The notes beneath the pieces were generated by a model that was given only the letters and a program-made list of their open reading frames with translations, was not told the DNA's origin and did not search any database. The translations under genes and the position numbers were made by a program. A stretch of DNA of 64,000 nucleotides from CAVSWT01 sp963775245 (GTDB taxonomy: Bacteria; Bacteroidota; Ignavibacteria; Ignavibacteriales; Ignavibacteriaceae), in the NCBI GenBank assembly GCA_963775245.1, contig CAVZID010000012.1, forward strand, positions 124,001-188,000, given 5' to 3'. Each line of letters opens with the position of its first letter. Position 1 is the first letter of the stretch. Shown here piece after piece: positions 52,536 through 61,208 of the stretch.

Positions 52536-55500
52536 ATGCATATTCATACCATTTGTAGAGGGAAGCTGATTGTCCTACTCATCCTGCTGCTCGCAGCGTA
52601 CATCAATATATTTCCACAAGTAAAAATAAATGAGAAAGTGGAGATAAATCCGGGAACGCACCCGGTTCTTTTAGGCCAGCAGAATTCGGGAAAATACGCC
52701 AGAGGTTATACACCATGCGGGCCATATATTGAAAATACCCAGGATGATAATTACTGGCAGGTAGTTTGGGCAGCTTATTGGGGTCCAATTGATCCTGATC
52801 AACAATTATTTGCTGCACAACATAATGTATACTTTGGAAATTTTGTGAATCCAAGTAATGGCCCTTTTGAAGTTCAAATTATTGAAGGAGCAAATTATTG
52901 CAATTTTGAAAAAAGAGTAGATGGAGTGGATGAGTTTGGAAATAATTTTTCATACATGGAAGATTTAAACAGTACAACAATAAGTGATGTAAGTGGATTA
53001 GATTTAATAGGCTGGGGAGATACTTTAATGGTGCTCAATTGTGTGCCAAGACATCCCGAACAATCATATCAAATCTTTTATCATTATTTGACTCAAGATG
53101 AAGCCACAGTAACGTATAGTATTTATAGTGCTGCTTTAAATCAAACAAAATATTTTCATACATTAATAAGGAAGCGTCAGTTTGTATTTCCTGAGCAAGA
53201 TGAACCTATGGAAATACCACATGGAGAAGAAACAGAATTTAGGCTTCAGCCGGTACCGGTATTTTGTTCGGGGCTTGATACATCGAGCTATTATGAAAAT
53301 TATTATTGCAATGGCATCTTTAATTTTTTTGCAGGAGGAGGATTCCCGGACATTGTAAAATTTAATGTATCGATTACAGAAGGAGCAGAATATGGGACAC
53401 TATTTTATTTTGAAGGAGATGATAATAATAGAATAGAAGACAATAGTTTTTCAAATCTTGGTGAAAACACATATAACGCTTTACGATATTATGCAAAAGG
53501 GGATGAACCTGAAGATACCGGGAAAGTTAAAATACATGTAAGTACAACTGATCCGGAAATGCCTGAAGCAGATGTAATAATAAATATAATCCCTAATAAA
53601 GATTACCCTATAAGAGTAACATTTATACCAGCGAAGTTATCACCGGGTGACACAGCAGATATCTTTTTAGAAAAGAGATATAATGACTATCCTTTTTCAG
53701 ATCCTGGAAATGTAATTTATGAATCATTTCCATCACTTCAATCATTTAATGTGAAAATAGAAAAAGGAAGCAAATATGGAACCATACTAAATTCAGAAGG
53801 AGGGGATACTTCAAATGAATTTAACGACATTATGCAAGGATTTAAATTTATAGCATCCGACAGCATAGATGTAGATACAGCAGATATAAACATACGGGTA
53901 TCAACCACGGTGGACTTAGGAATCTCAGCTGCAAAATCAAAGCACAGTGGAACAAAAGGATTAAACAAAAACAATTCATTAAAATCTTTAGAAAAGTTGG
54001 ATAAGCAAAAATCAAAAAGCACAATAAAAACAAGGATAAAATATGAAGCACAAAAAATAAATAAGATAGATAAAGAAAAGACTCATGTAATAGTCCCCAA
54101 TGCAACAGCACCGCCGTCAAGTGTAGGAACACCAATTTTTGGAATAGGGCATACAAAGGTTGCAAGAGGAGCAATAGAAATTATGCTTGGAGAAACGAAA
54201 TATTTTGGAGTAAAAGAAAAAGATAATAAATATAAAATAGAAGAAATACCTACTAAATTTGGAAATGAACCGAAATTTCCAGCAGATTCAGGTGGATGGG
54301 TTTGGCAAAAAACAGATATGTGGGGAAGTAATCCTATTCAAAAAGTCGGTTCAAAGTCAGGTGTATATTGGGAGAAGAGATGGTATAAAAGTACCGATAA
54401 TACGGATGTTGCTTTTTCAGATTCTGGAATGATAAGGCTGATTGGACGTTTCTGGGAAAATGGTAAAGAAGATAGTTTTAAAGTCAAACTTAAAACAATA
54501 CATAATGATAGCCTTGAAATAAAAGTGACTAAACCAGGTAAACTTTTATCTGATGGACAAAGTAAAAGCTATTCTTTAACAAAAGATGTACACGATTCAA
54601 CATACAGTATTGATTCGATATGTATTCATTTCGGTGGAAAATATGGAATACCACCGCAAATGATAAAAGGGCAGATGTTTACTGAATCAGCTACAAAAAA
54701 TTTTGGTGGAAATATCGGATGGGGATTTGCACCATCATACAGATATGAAGCCTATACAGTTCAATTTTGGGATATTGTAAAAAATATAGTTAAAGCAGAT
54801 ACTAATCCTTTTATTGTAACAAATGATGCAATGGGAAAACTTGGATCAGTAGGTGTACCTGATTCTTCAGAACATATGCATGTATTATTTCATCATTATT
54901 TTACTACTCCCCAAACTGTTTGGGATATAATTGAAGCAAATTCAAGCTTAGTGGATGTAAATAATAAAATTACTACCTATGGTTTTCAATATAAAGGAAC
55001 TAGTCCTGATACGTTGAGAAAATACCAATTAAAATCTGGGACATATTCAATTGTAAATGATACTTATAAAGATTATTTAAAAGGGAAAAAGGTAAATGGA
55101 AAAAGAAGCGGTGGTTATGAAGATTTTGTAAAAGAAAAGTATGGCTTAAAAGTAAATGAGAAACTTTCCAAAGAACAACAAACAGAGGCAAATGATTCTG
55201 CGCGAATAGCAACTATTAATTACTTAAAAAATGATTATGAAGGAGTTATTGCACAAACCAGAATAGCATCGTCTTATGGTTTATTACAGTCACTTTATAC
55301 TACTGTGTTAGACGAACATAATTATCCGACATCTGATTCTTCCAGACCGGAAAATTTAAATGAAGTAAAAATAGGTATGGATTATGCTCTTAAACATCTT
55401 AATAAGTTATTTAAGAATTCTAACACCTTTTCTTTGGAAACTAATAATAATTGGGTTTCAAATTATGCTGGAAACCTTAGTTCTAAAAAATCTAAATTTC

Positions 55501-55640
55501 CAAAACCCGATGCCGGATTTGAACAGGCCTTATCGGTTATGTATTATATGTGGAATTCAGGATTAAATGATGGTACTTACGCTGTTTACCATAAAAAAGT
55601 TTTAAATAATTCAAAAAAGTTTTTGCCAAGGAGTAAATAG
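52536..55640 (+). CDS. Large exported protein with lysozyme/transglycosylase-like C-terminal domain
   Basis: A 1034-residue protein starting at the ATG at 52536 (AGAGGGAG upstream) with a signal peptide ending near LLLAAYINIFPQ. The first 480 residues are beta-rich, with repeated segments such as FNVSITEGAEYGTLFYFEGDD and FNVKIEKGSKYGTILNSEGGD that resemble each other. A Lys/Ser-rich linker follows (about 469-510). The last 350 residues contain YGIPPQMIKGQMFTESATKNFGG, an SLT-like segment with a candidate catalytic Glu, and IASSYGLLQSLY, typical of lysozyme-like transglycosylases. No type IX signal is seen. It is the first gene of a three-gene surface locus. The enzymatic role is inferred and not certain. 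Confidence 0.75.
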   Translation: MHIHTICRGKLIVLLILLLAAYINIFPQVKINEKVEINPGTHPVLLGQQNSGKYARGYTPCGPYIENTQDDNYWQVVWAAYWGPIDPDQQLFAAQHNVYFGNFVNPSNGPFEVQIIEGANYCNFEKRVDGVDEFGNNFSYMEDLNSTTISDVSGLDLIGWGDTLMVLNCVPRHPEQSYQIFYHYLTQDEATVTYSIYSAALNQTKYFHTLIRKRQFVFPEQDEPMEIPHGEETEFRLQPVPVFCSGLDTSSYYENYYCNGIFNFFAGGGFPDIVKFNVSITEGAEYGTLFYFEGDDNNRIEDNSFSNLGENTYNALRYYAKGDEPEDTGKVKIHVSTTDPEMPEADVIINIIPNKDYPIRVTFIPAKLSPGDTADIFLEKRYNDYPFSDPGNVIYESFPSLQSFNVKIEKGSKYGTILNSEGGDTSNEFNDIMQGFKFIASDSIDVDTADINIRVSTTVDLGISAAKSKHSGTKGLNKNNSLKSLEKLDKQKSKSTIKTRIKYEAQKINKIDKEKTHVIVPNATAPPSSVGTPIFGIGHTKVARGAIEIMLGETKYFGVKEKDNKYKIEEIPTKFGNEPKFPADSGGWVWQKTDMWGSNPIQKVGSKSGVYWEKRWYKSTDNTDVAFSDSGMIRLIGRFWENGKEDSFKVKLKTIHNDSLEIKVTKPGKLLSDGQSKSYSLTKDVHDSTYSIDSICIHFGGKYGIPPQMIKGQMFTESATKNFGGNIGWGFAPSYRYEAYTVQFWDIVKNIVKADTNPFIVTNDAMGKLGSVGVPDSSEHMHVLFHHYFTTPQTVWDIIEANSSLVDVNNKITTYGFQYKGTSPDTLRKYQLKSGTYSIVNDTYKDYLKGKKVNGKRSGGYEDFVKEKYGLKVNEKLSKEQQTEANDSARIATINYLKNDYEGVIAQTRIASSYGLLQSLYTTVLDEHNYPTSDSSRPENLNEVKIGMDYALKHLNKLFKNSNTFSLETNNNWVSNYAGNLSSKKSKFPKPDAGFEQALSVMYYMWNSGLNDGTYAVYHKKVLNNSKKFLPRSK

Positions 55641-55642
55641 AT

Positions 55643-58438
55643 ATGAAACAATTATTTTTAATATTAAGTCTTTTAATAATACAAACAAATTTATATTCTC
55701 AAAAAAGATATGTTTCAGCTTCCGATAGCTTAGCAATTGATCAACAATTAGATTCGCATTTTGGTGTTGATTATGAAATTGATGATGCAATTTTTGTTGA
55801 TAGTTTGGAAAACCATTATGATAGGAACAGAAGCGGTATAGACGATGAATATGGCACCCTCAAAGGATGTATTGTGTTTACAGCATCAAAAAATGGAACA
55901 TATATAAATGTGAAAGGTATTGTAGGTATTTATAGAGATAATCAAATTATCTGGTATTCTGATTTTATTATTCCTGATGATGAAATATATGGCGGAGGAT
56001 TTATAGACAAAATAGAGGATATTAATAATGATGGGAAAGTAGAAATAATGACAGCGTGGGAATCTGTAGGTGGAGCTTCCTATCATACTAAAACACTATT
56101 TGTACATTCCTGGAATGGTAATCAAGGCAGCTTGGATGTGGATGTTTTGGGAGGAGGTTCTCCGATTAAATGTTATGAAACTAAATTATTTGAGTATATA
56201 GACGTAAATGGAGATGGTAAGTGGGAAATTATTAGCTTTGAGTATATTGATAATACCCCCTCAGTATTTGAGTGGGATGGTACAAAATATACAGCTTCAG
56301 AAACTATTAATCTTGACTCAATAGATATGTTTTTTCCCCGAAACAATTTTACTCCAGTAGTTAGTGCAAGTGTAGAAAAGATAAATGACAAATTTATTTA
56401 TAGTTATAAAGTGGAGAACTCAAGTAATAGTGCACAATCAATAAATGAATTTGATGTTTATGGTTATGATGTTTTATATAATGTGATTGAAAATTATTAT
56501 TCAAATGTTAAAACAATAGCAAAAAATTGGTACGGGGACGATCGCAAAAACTCCGTGACTTGGGATGGTTATCCTATAAGGCCAGGGAAAAGTTTAAGTG
56601 GCTTTTCATATTCAGCTAAGGGATCGCCAACAATAGGGGAAGCATATTTGAGAGGATATAACTATTCTCTTTACCCTGGTGATTATGAAAATAATACTGA
56701 AGTTGATGATTACTTACGGAATTCTGTTATTGTAAAAACAATTGCTGCAAAATTACCTGCGACACCATTCAATCCACAGAAATTCTTGGATAGTTTAATT
56801 AATTATAATAATCAGTCTCAACAACTTAATTGGATAAAAAATACACCAATCTTAAATAAATACGATAGCTTATTTACATCAGCCAAAACCCAACTCCAAC
56901 AAAACAATATTGCCGGAGTTAAAACTACATTAAATCAAGTGCTTCAAGATGTGGATGTTGACAGCACTTCTAACTTAACCAGCGAAGCTTATGCGCTTAT
57001 TAAATATAACACAGAGTATTTGTTAAATAATTTACCGGAAGAAATAAATGCAAACCTCACTGTAAAGCTAACCAACAGCACCGGCAGCCTTTTAACCGGC
57101 GGCTCGCTTCAATATTATGAGGGTGCATGGAAAGATGCTATAAACCATGGTGATGGAACTTTTGCAGTAAATACAGACAAGTCCAAAGGATCCTTCGGAC
57201 AGTCATTAAGCTTAAGAATGACTTATGAGTATGGAACACAGACAGTCTCAAATGTGCCTGCACAGAATAATACTTTCACTTTTCAAACTATAAATACAGT
57301 TGTGCAATTAAAAAACAGCCAGGGCAATTTAATTAATGAAGAAGGCATTGTAAAATATTACGCTGGAGCGTGGAGAGATTTTGGTACAACCGTAAATGGA
57401 GTTGCAGCAAAAGAACTGCTTCCAAATAATTACAGTTTCAGAATGACTTATGCTTACGGCAGCAATGACAAGCAGCAAGATATTGGCACAAACTCCACGG
57501 TAGTTTTTCAAACAGTAAATGCAAATGTACAATTAAAGAATAGCGCTGGTACATTAATAGATGAAGGCACTGTTAAATATTACGCTGGTGCCTGGAGAGA
57601 TTTCGGAACAACAGTAAATGGAGTTGCAGCAAAAGAACTGCTTCCAAATAATTACAGTTTCAGAATGACTTACGCTTACGGCAGCAATGACAAGCAGCAA
57701 GATATTGGCACAAACCTGCCTACCGGACAGGCAGGCTCAACCGTAGTTTTTCAAACAGTAAATGCAAATGTACAATTAAAGAATAGCGCTGGTACATTAA
57801 TAGATGAAGGCACTGTTAAATATTACGCTGGAGCCTGGAGAGATTTCGGAACAACAGTAAATGGAGTTGCAGCAAAAGAACTGCTTCCAAATAATTACAG
57901 TTTCAGAATGACTTACGCTTACGGCAGCAATGACAAGCAGCAAGACATTGGGACAAACTCAACTGTAGTTTTCCAAACTGTAAATGCAAACGTGCAGCTA
58001 AAAAATAGTGCTGGGAATTTAATCGACGAATGTACTGTGAAATATTACGCTGGTTCCTGGAGAGATTTCGGTACAACAGTAAACGGAGTTGCATCAAAAG
58101 AGCTTCTTCCAAACAATTATAGCTTCAGAATGACTTATGAATTTGTTTCAAATGATAAGCAGCAAGATATAGGGACTAACAGCACTGTTAACTTTTCAAC
58201 TGTATTGACAACAGTAAAAGTAAATGATGCACAAAACCAGCCGGTGGATAATGCGGATATAAAATACTACGCTGGAGCCTGGAGGAATTTTGGAACGACA
58301 ACAAACGGCGAAGCGACAAAAGAGTTGCTCCCGTCAAATATAACATTTAGAGCTAGTGCAAATGGAGTAAGTAAGGATAAGCAGCAAGATATTTCTTCAA
58401 ACAGCACAGTTGAAATAAATCTAAATACAGGGCAGTAA
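55643..58438 (+). CDS. Exported repeat protein with FG-GAP-like N-terminus and 74-residue tandem repeats
   Basis: A 931-residue protein with a signal peptide (MKQLFLILSLLIIQTNLYSQ). Residues 90-210 carry FG-GAP/EF-hand-like calcium segments (DINNDGKVEIMTAW and DVNGDGKWEIISFEY). Residues about 370-465 form a helical region that resembles a FIMAH domain. From about 470 on come tandem repeats of 74 residues (five copies plus a longer, divergent first one) with the core KYYAGAWRDFGTTVNGVAAK, then NNYSFRMTYAYGSNDKQQDIG. Four of these are nearly identical in DNA. It starts 3 bases after the preceding gene, so they are co-translated. It probably is a stalk or adhesin-like surface protein. One repeat holds a 21-base palindromic insertion. 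Confidence 0.82.
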   Translation: MKQLFLILSLLIIQTNLYSQKRYVSASDSLAIDQQLDSHFGVDYEIDDAIFVDSLENHYDRNRSGIDDEYGTLKGCIVFTASKNGTYINVKGIVGIYRDNQIIWYSDFIIPDDEIYGGGFIDKIEDINNDGKVEIMTAWESVGGASYHTKTLFVHSWNGNQGSLDVDVLGGGSPIKCYETKLFEYIDVNGDGKWEIISFEYIDNTPSVFEWDGTKYTASETINLDSIDMFFPRNNFTPVVSASVEKINDKFIYSYKVENSSNSAQSINEFDVYGYDVLYNVIENYYSNVKTIAKNWYGDDRKNSVTWDGYPIRPGKSLSGFSYSAKGSPTIGEAYLRGYNYSLYPGDYENNTEVDDYLRNSVIVKTIAAKLPATPFNPQKFLDSLINYNNQSQQLNWIKNTPILNKYDSLFTSAKTQLQQNNIAGVKTTLNQVLQDVDVDSTSNLTSEAYALIKYNTEYLLNNLPEEINANLTVKLTNSTGSLLTGGSLQYYEGAWKDAINHGDGTFAVNTDKSKGSFGQSLSLRMTYEYGTQTVSNVPAQNNTFTFQTINTVVQLKNSQGNLINEEGIVKYYAGAWRDFGTTVNGVAAKELLPNNYSFRMTYAYGSNDKQQDIGTNSTVVFQTVNANVQLKNSAGTLIDEGTVKYYAGAWRDFGTTVNGVAAKELLPNNYSFRMTYAYGSNDKQQDIGTNLPTGQAGSTVVFQTVNANVQLKNSAGTLIDEGTVKYYAGAWRDFGTTVNGVAAKELLPNNYSFRMTYAYGSNDKQQDIGTNSTVVFQTVNANVQLKNSAGNLIDECTVKYYAGSWRDFGTTVNGVASKELLPNNYSFRMTYEFVSNDKQQDIGTNSTVNFSTVLTTVKVNDAQNQPVDNADIKYYAGAWRNFGTTTNGEATKELLPSNITFRASANGVSKDKQQDISSNSTVEINLNTGQ
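57079..58430 (+). repeat. Tandem 222-base repeats in the surface protein gene
   Basis: The units recur at 222-base spacing (the motif for YYAG starts at about 57356, 57578, 57821, 58043 and 58265; one interval is 243 because of a 21-base insertion). Copies two and three are almost identical at base level, the fourth and fifth progressively diverge, and the first unit (57113) is longer. This is the pattern of a recombining array in which copy number can change by slippage or unequal crossing-over. Confidence 0.9.
57716..57736. repeat. 21-base palindromic insertion inside a tandem repeat
   Basis: Compared with the sister repeats, this repeat has an extra 21 bases that add seven residues (LPTGQAG) in frame. 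The insertion contains CCTGCCT and AGGCAGG arms with ACCGGAC between. The host copy reads GTN-STVVF in its sisters. A short palindromic element appears to have inserted without breaking the frame. Confidence 0.85.
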
Positions 58439-58600
58439 ATATAGAATATGATTGAAGTGATTGGATTGAAAGAATTTAAAGATTAAATGCATTGAATAAT
58501 TGAATGCTTCAATCTGAACAATCATGAACGTGAACTTACTACGTGATAAAACAATTTGACAATGAAACAATTAAGCAATTAAAAAATTAGAGAGCTTAAA

Positions 58601-59270
58601 ATGAAAATTAAAATATTAACTATTGTAATGATTCTAACAGTGGTTGGAATTTCGCAAACAATTTACGAGGTGGTTCCCGGTACAAAAGGCAATGAGATAA
58701 CAATTACATTATCCAATATTTCAGAAATGGAAAATGCAACTAATGTACTTGTTAAGCCAGTAAAAATGTTTGCTTCAAGGGACAGTAAGTTAAAAGCTAA
58801 TTACACATTTGATAAAGAGAGTCAAATAGTAGACAGCATAAAAGCCGGAGAAGAAAAAGCAGTAACATTTAAGTTTAATATAAACATTTCAGCACCGGTA
58901 AATAAACAAGACACCATAGATTTCATGATAAACTCTGAAAATGGAATAATGTTAAAGAAAAGTTTCGTAATAAAGTACGCAGCCCCAAAAGAGTTTTCGT
59001 TAAGTCAAAATTATCCAAACCCATTTAATCCAACTACAAAAATTAGATATACAATAGCCCCTCCAAACCTCCCCAAAGGGGAGGCTTTAGTGCAACTTAA
59101 AATTTATGACATACTTGGGAAGTGAAGTAGACAACATTGTAAACAAAGAGCAGGAAGCGGGATATTATGAAGTTAATTTTGACGGCTCAAGATATGCAAG
59201 CGGAGTTTATATTTATAGATTAGTCGCTGGTGATTATGTTTCAACAAAAAAGATGATGATGATAAAATAG
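58601..59270 (+). CDS. Exported protein with type IX secretion sorting domain, frameshifted
   Basis: A protein of about 222 residues if read through a single frameshift. The signal peptide is MKIKILTIVMILTVVGISQ; a small beta-sandwich-like region follows (VVPGTKGNEITITLSNIS ...). The type IX sorting domain begins FSLSQNYPNPFNPTTKIRYTI. It contains an in-frame palindromic repeat giving APPNLPKGEAL, then VQLKIYDILG. The frame stops at 59123-59125; removing one base near GGGAA (59117-59121) restores SEVDNIVNKEQEAGYYEV and ends at 59268-59270 with VSTKKMMMIK. It probably is surface-anchored or secreted. It is third in the locus after the repeat protein, 162 bases away. Confidence 0.8.
59056..59086. 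repeat. 31-base palindromic repeat inside a type IX sorting domain
   Basis: The repeat starts AGCCCCTCCAAACC and ends GGGGAGGCT and is almost identical, as reverse complement, to 61175-61205. In-frame translation gives an APPNLPKGEAL insertion in a region where the other type IX domain in this window has a short loop. Confidence 0.85.
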
Positions 59271-59296
59271 CTTTTCCAGGAAAATTTCTAATTTAT

Positions 59297-59325
59297 AAAC
59301 CCAATTTCTTGAAGAAATTGGGTTT
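59297..59325 (+). terminator. Intrinsic terminator after the type IX protein
   Basis: AAACCCAATTTCTT and AAGAAATTGGGTTT form a 14-base perfect stem around a single G (nominal), followed by ATTGT. Strong hairpin ending the surface-protein locus, with the same stem sequence as 62148-62176. Confidence 0.85.
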
Positions 59326-59415
59326 ATTGTAGGCATGACCTTTATCAAAAATCTTCTTTCATAAATTTCGTTTTTAATATGAAAACGAATCTTTTCTGAA
59401 TCCCTAAAAAATATT

Positions 59416-59483
59416 GAAAACTATTTCTTGACAAAATAGTTTCCAAATACTATATTGGAAACGTAAAAAACGAAAATAGTTTC
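59416..59483 (+). promoter_or_regulatory. Promoter and multi-site operator of the HlyD/ABC/TolC operon
   Basis: TTGACA (59428-59433) and TATATT (59451-59456) are 17 bases apart. AAACTATTT (59418-59426) and AAATAGTTT (59434-59442) flank the -35 box as a perfect inverted repeat. GTTTCCAA (59439-59446) and TTGGAAAC (59455-59462) flank the -10 box. A further AAAATAGTTTC copy lies at 59473-59483, before the TetR ATG at 59494. This is consistent with repression by the adjacent TetR. Confidence 0.75.
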
Positions 59484-59493
59484 TACAAGGGAT

Positions 59494-60118
59494 ATGATAA
59501 ATTCAGAACAGACAAAAAATAATTGATTTTTGCCGGGATTATTTCCTGGAAAATGGATTTTATAAAACTACTATGGATGAAATTGCTGCTCAGTTAAGAA
59601 TGAGTAAGAAAACCATCTATAAGTATTTTTCTACAAAAGAAGATTTAGTCAGAGAAATAATAAAAGAATTTTTGGAATTCCATAAAGGAAACATTTCAAA
59701 AATAATTAGCGAAAAATCCAATGCCATTACCAAGCTGAACAACCTGTTCCTTTATATTGGAAAAATAATAGCAAGAATCAACGAAAGATTTATTACTGAT
59801 ATTCAATTTCATGCACCTGATTTATGGAAAGAGATTGATACATTTAGAACAAAAATGATGATGATAAACATTGGAAAAATTATTGAGCAAGGGAAAAAAG
59901 AAGGTGTTTTTATAAACAGAAATTCTGCAATCATTGTTGGTGTTTTTATTTCATCTGTAAGAGGTGTAATAAATCCTGAATTTATTATGAATAACAAGTT
60001 TTCCATACAGATGGCTTTAGAAGAAACAATAGAAATTATAATTAACGGTATTACAACTGAAAAAGGAAAAAAAGCTTTTCAATTACTTAAATCGGAGCAG
60101 TCAAATGAAAATAATTAA
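59494..60118 (+). CDS. TetR family regulator of the exporter operon, frameshifted near the start
   Basis: A regulator of about 207 residues. It begins at the ATG at 59494, but the frame breaks within the first ten codons in a run of six A (59514-59519). Removing one A gives MINSEQTKIIDFCRDYFLEN and then NGFYKTTMDEIAAQLRMSKKTIYKYFSTKEDLV, a complete TetR helix-turn-helix. Without the correction only an internal ATG at 59573 would remain, lacking the first helix. The C-terminal part has the TetR_C-like helices and ends overlapping the hlyD start (14 bases). The layout is like CecR-type regulators of YbhG-YbhF operons. Confidence 0.85.
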
Positions 60119-61094
60119 ATATCTGTCTGTGGTAATTTTATTAATCACTTATGGATGCGGGAATGGAAACGACAAAAATAAAATTGAAGCTTCTGGGAAT
60201 ATTGAAGCAACAAATGTTACTGTAAGTTCGCAAGTAACTGGCAAGGTGCTTTCTCTATCGAAGGATGAAGGTGCTATGGTGAATGCCGGCGATACTGTAT
60301 TAATAATTGATCACGAAAATTCAGAATACCAGCTTGACCAGGCAAAAGCAGCAGAGCAAGCAGCACAGGCACAACTTTCCTTGCTGAGAAATGGAGCAAG
60401 GCAAGAGGATATTAAACAGGCTCAGGAAGCCGTAAATCAAGCCCAGGTAAATTATGATATGGCAAAAAAGGATAAAGAAAGATTTGATGCATTGTATGAA
60501 TCAAAAACTATTACAGGGAAGCAATATGATGATGCAAACTCAAGGTTTGATCTTGCCCAGGCTCAATTAACTTCAGCAAATGCAAATTTAAAGAAGTTAA
60601 AAAATTTTGCAAGGCCGGAAGACATTAAGCAGGCTGAAGCAAATGTTAACAGACAAAAAGCAGCAGTTGATTTATTGAAAAAACAAATTCGCGATTCTTA
60701 TGTTCAATCTCCGATTAACGGGATAATTGTTAAAAAATATTTTGAGCCCGGCGAAACAGTAACAATGCTTTCATCTTTATTTAAAGTATCCGATTTAAAA
60801 ACCGTTAAGCTTGTAATTTATGTTTCTGAAGAAGAATTGGGAAAAGTAAAATTAGGACAAACAGCAGATGTTTCTTCAGATACTTATCCGGATAAAAAGT
60901 ATGAAGGTAAAGTAATTTATATTTCTCCTGAAGCCGAGTTTACACCAAAAAATATTCAGACAAAAGATGAGAGAACAAAATTGGTTTTTGCTGTAAAGAT
61001 TGAAGTAAAAAATCCTAATCTTGAATTGAAGGCGGGTATGCCTGCTGATGCTGTAATAGAGGCCTCCTCAAACTCCTCCAAAGGAGGAGAATAG
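60105..61094 (+). CDS. HlyD-type periplasmic adaptor lipoprotein
   Basis: A 329-residue membrane fusion protein. The signal peptide ends with a lipobox at LITYGC, so it is probably a lipoprotein. The lipoyl/biotinyl motif is GKVLSLSKDEGAMVNAGDTVLII; a coiled-coil hairpin rich in Gln, Ala and Glu spans about 75-190; the barrel part includes VQSPINGIIVKKYFEPGETV. It links an inner-membrane exporter to a TolC-type channel. The C-terminal SSNSSKGGE is encoded by a palindromic repeat at 61062-61089. It is close to YbhG of E. coli in layout. Confidence 0.92.
   Translation: MKIIKYLSVVILLITYGCGNGNDKNKIEASGNIEATNVTVSSQVTGKVLSLSKDEGAMVNAGDTVLIIDHENSEYQLDQAKAAEQAAQAQLSLLRNGARQEDIKQAQEAVNQAQVNYDMAKKDKERFDALYESKTITGKQYDDANSRFDLAQAQLTSANANLKKLKNFARPEDIKQAEANVNRQKAAVDLLKKQIRDSYVQSPINGIIVKKYFEPGETVTMLSSLFKVSDLKTVKLVIYVSEEELGKVKLGQTADVSSDTYPDKKYEGKVIYISPEAEFTPKNIQTKDERTKLVFAVKIEVKNPNLELKAGMPADAVIEASSNSSKGGE
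61062..61089. repeat. Palindromic repeat in the hlyD 3' end
   Basis: CTCCTCC (61073-61079), AAA, GGAGGAG (61083-61089) preceded by GCCTCCTCAAA. It is a diverged member of the repeat family at 59056 and 61175. It encodes the last residues of the HlyD protein, just before the stop. Confidence 0.75.
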
Positions 61095-61174
61095 TAGTTT
61101 CCTTTTAAAAGATATTTAAAACAAAATAATTTGAACTCTGATGAATTTAGAAATATTTATATCGTTTTGCTTAA

Positions 61175-61205
61175 AGCCTCCCTTTGGGGGAGGTTTGGAG
61201 GGGCT
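61175..61205. repeat. 31-base palindromic repeat before the ABC ATPase
   Basis: Starts AGCCTCCC and ends GGAGGGGCT; its reverse complement differs by only one or two bases from 59056-59086. It lies directly before the ATPase start codon, so it may form a hairpin over the ribosome binding site. Confidence 0.85.
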
Positions 61206-61208
61206 CGT

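Noticed and set aside
57079..58430. Array as CRISPR
   Set aside because: The repeats are 222 bases, in frame and contiguous, without spacers.
61131..61208. N-terminal extension of the first ABC ATPase
   Set aside because: The extension is produced by a palindromic repeat, and the family starts at METIIKIEDL.
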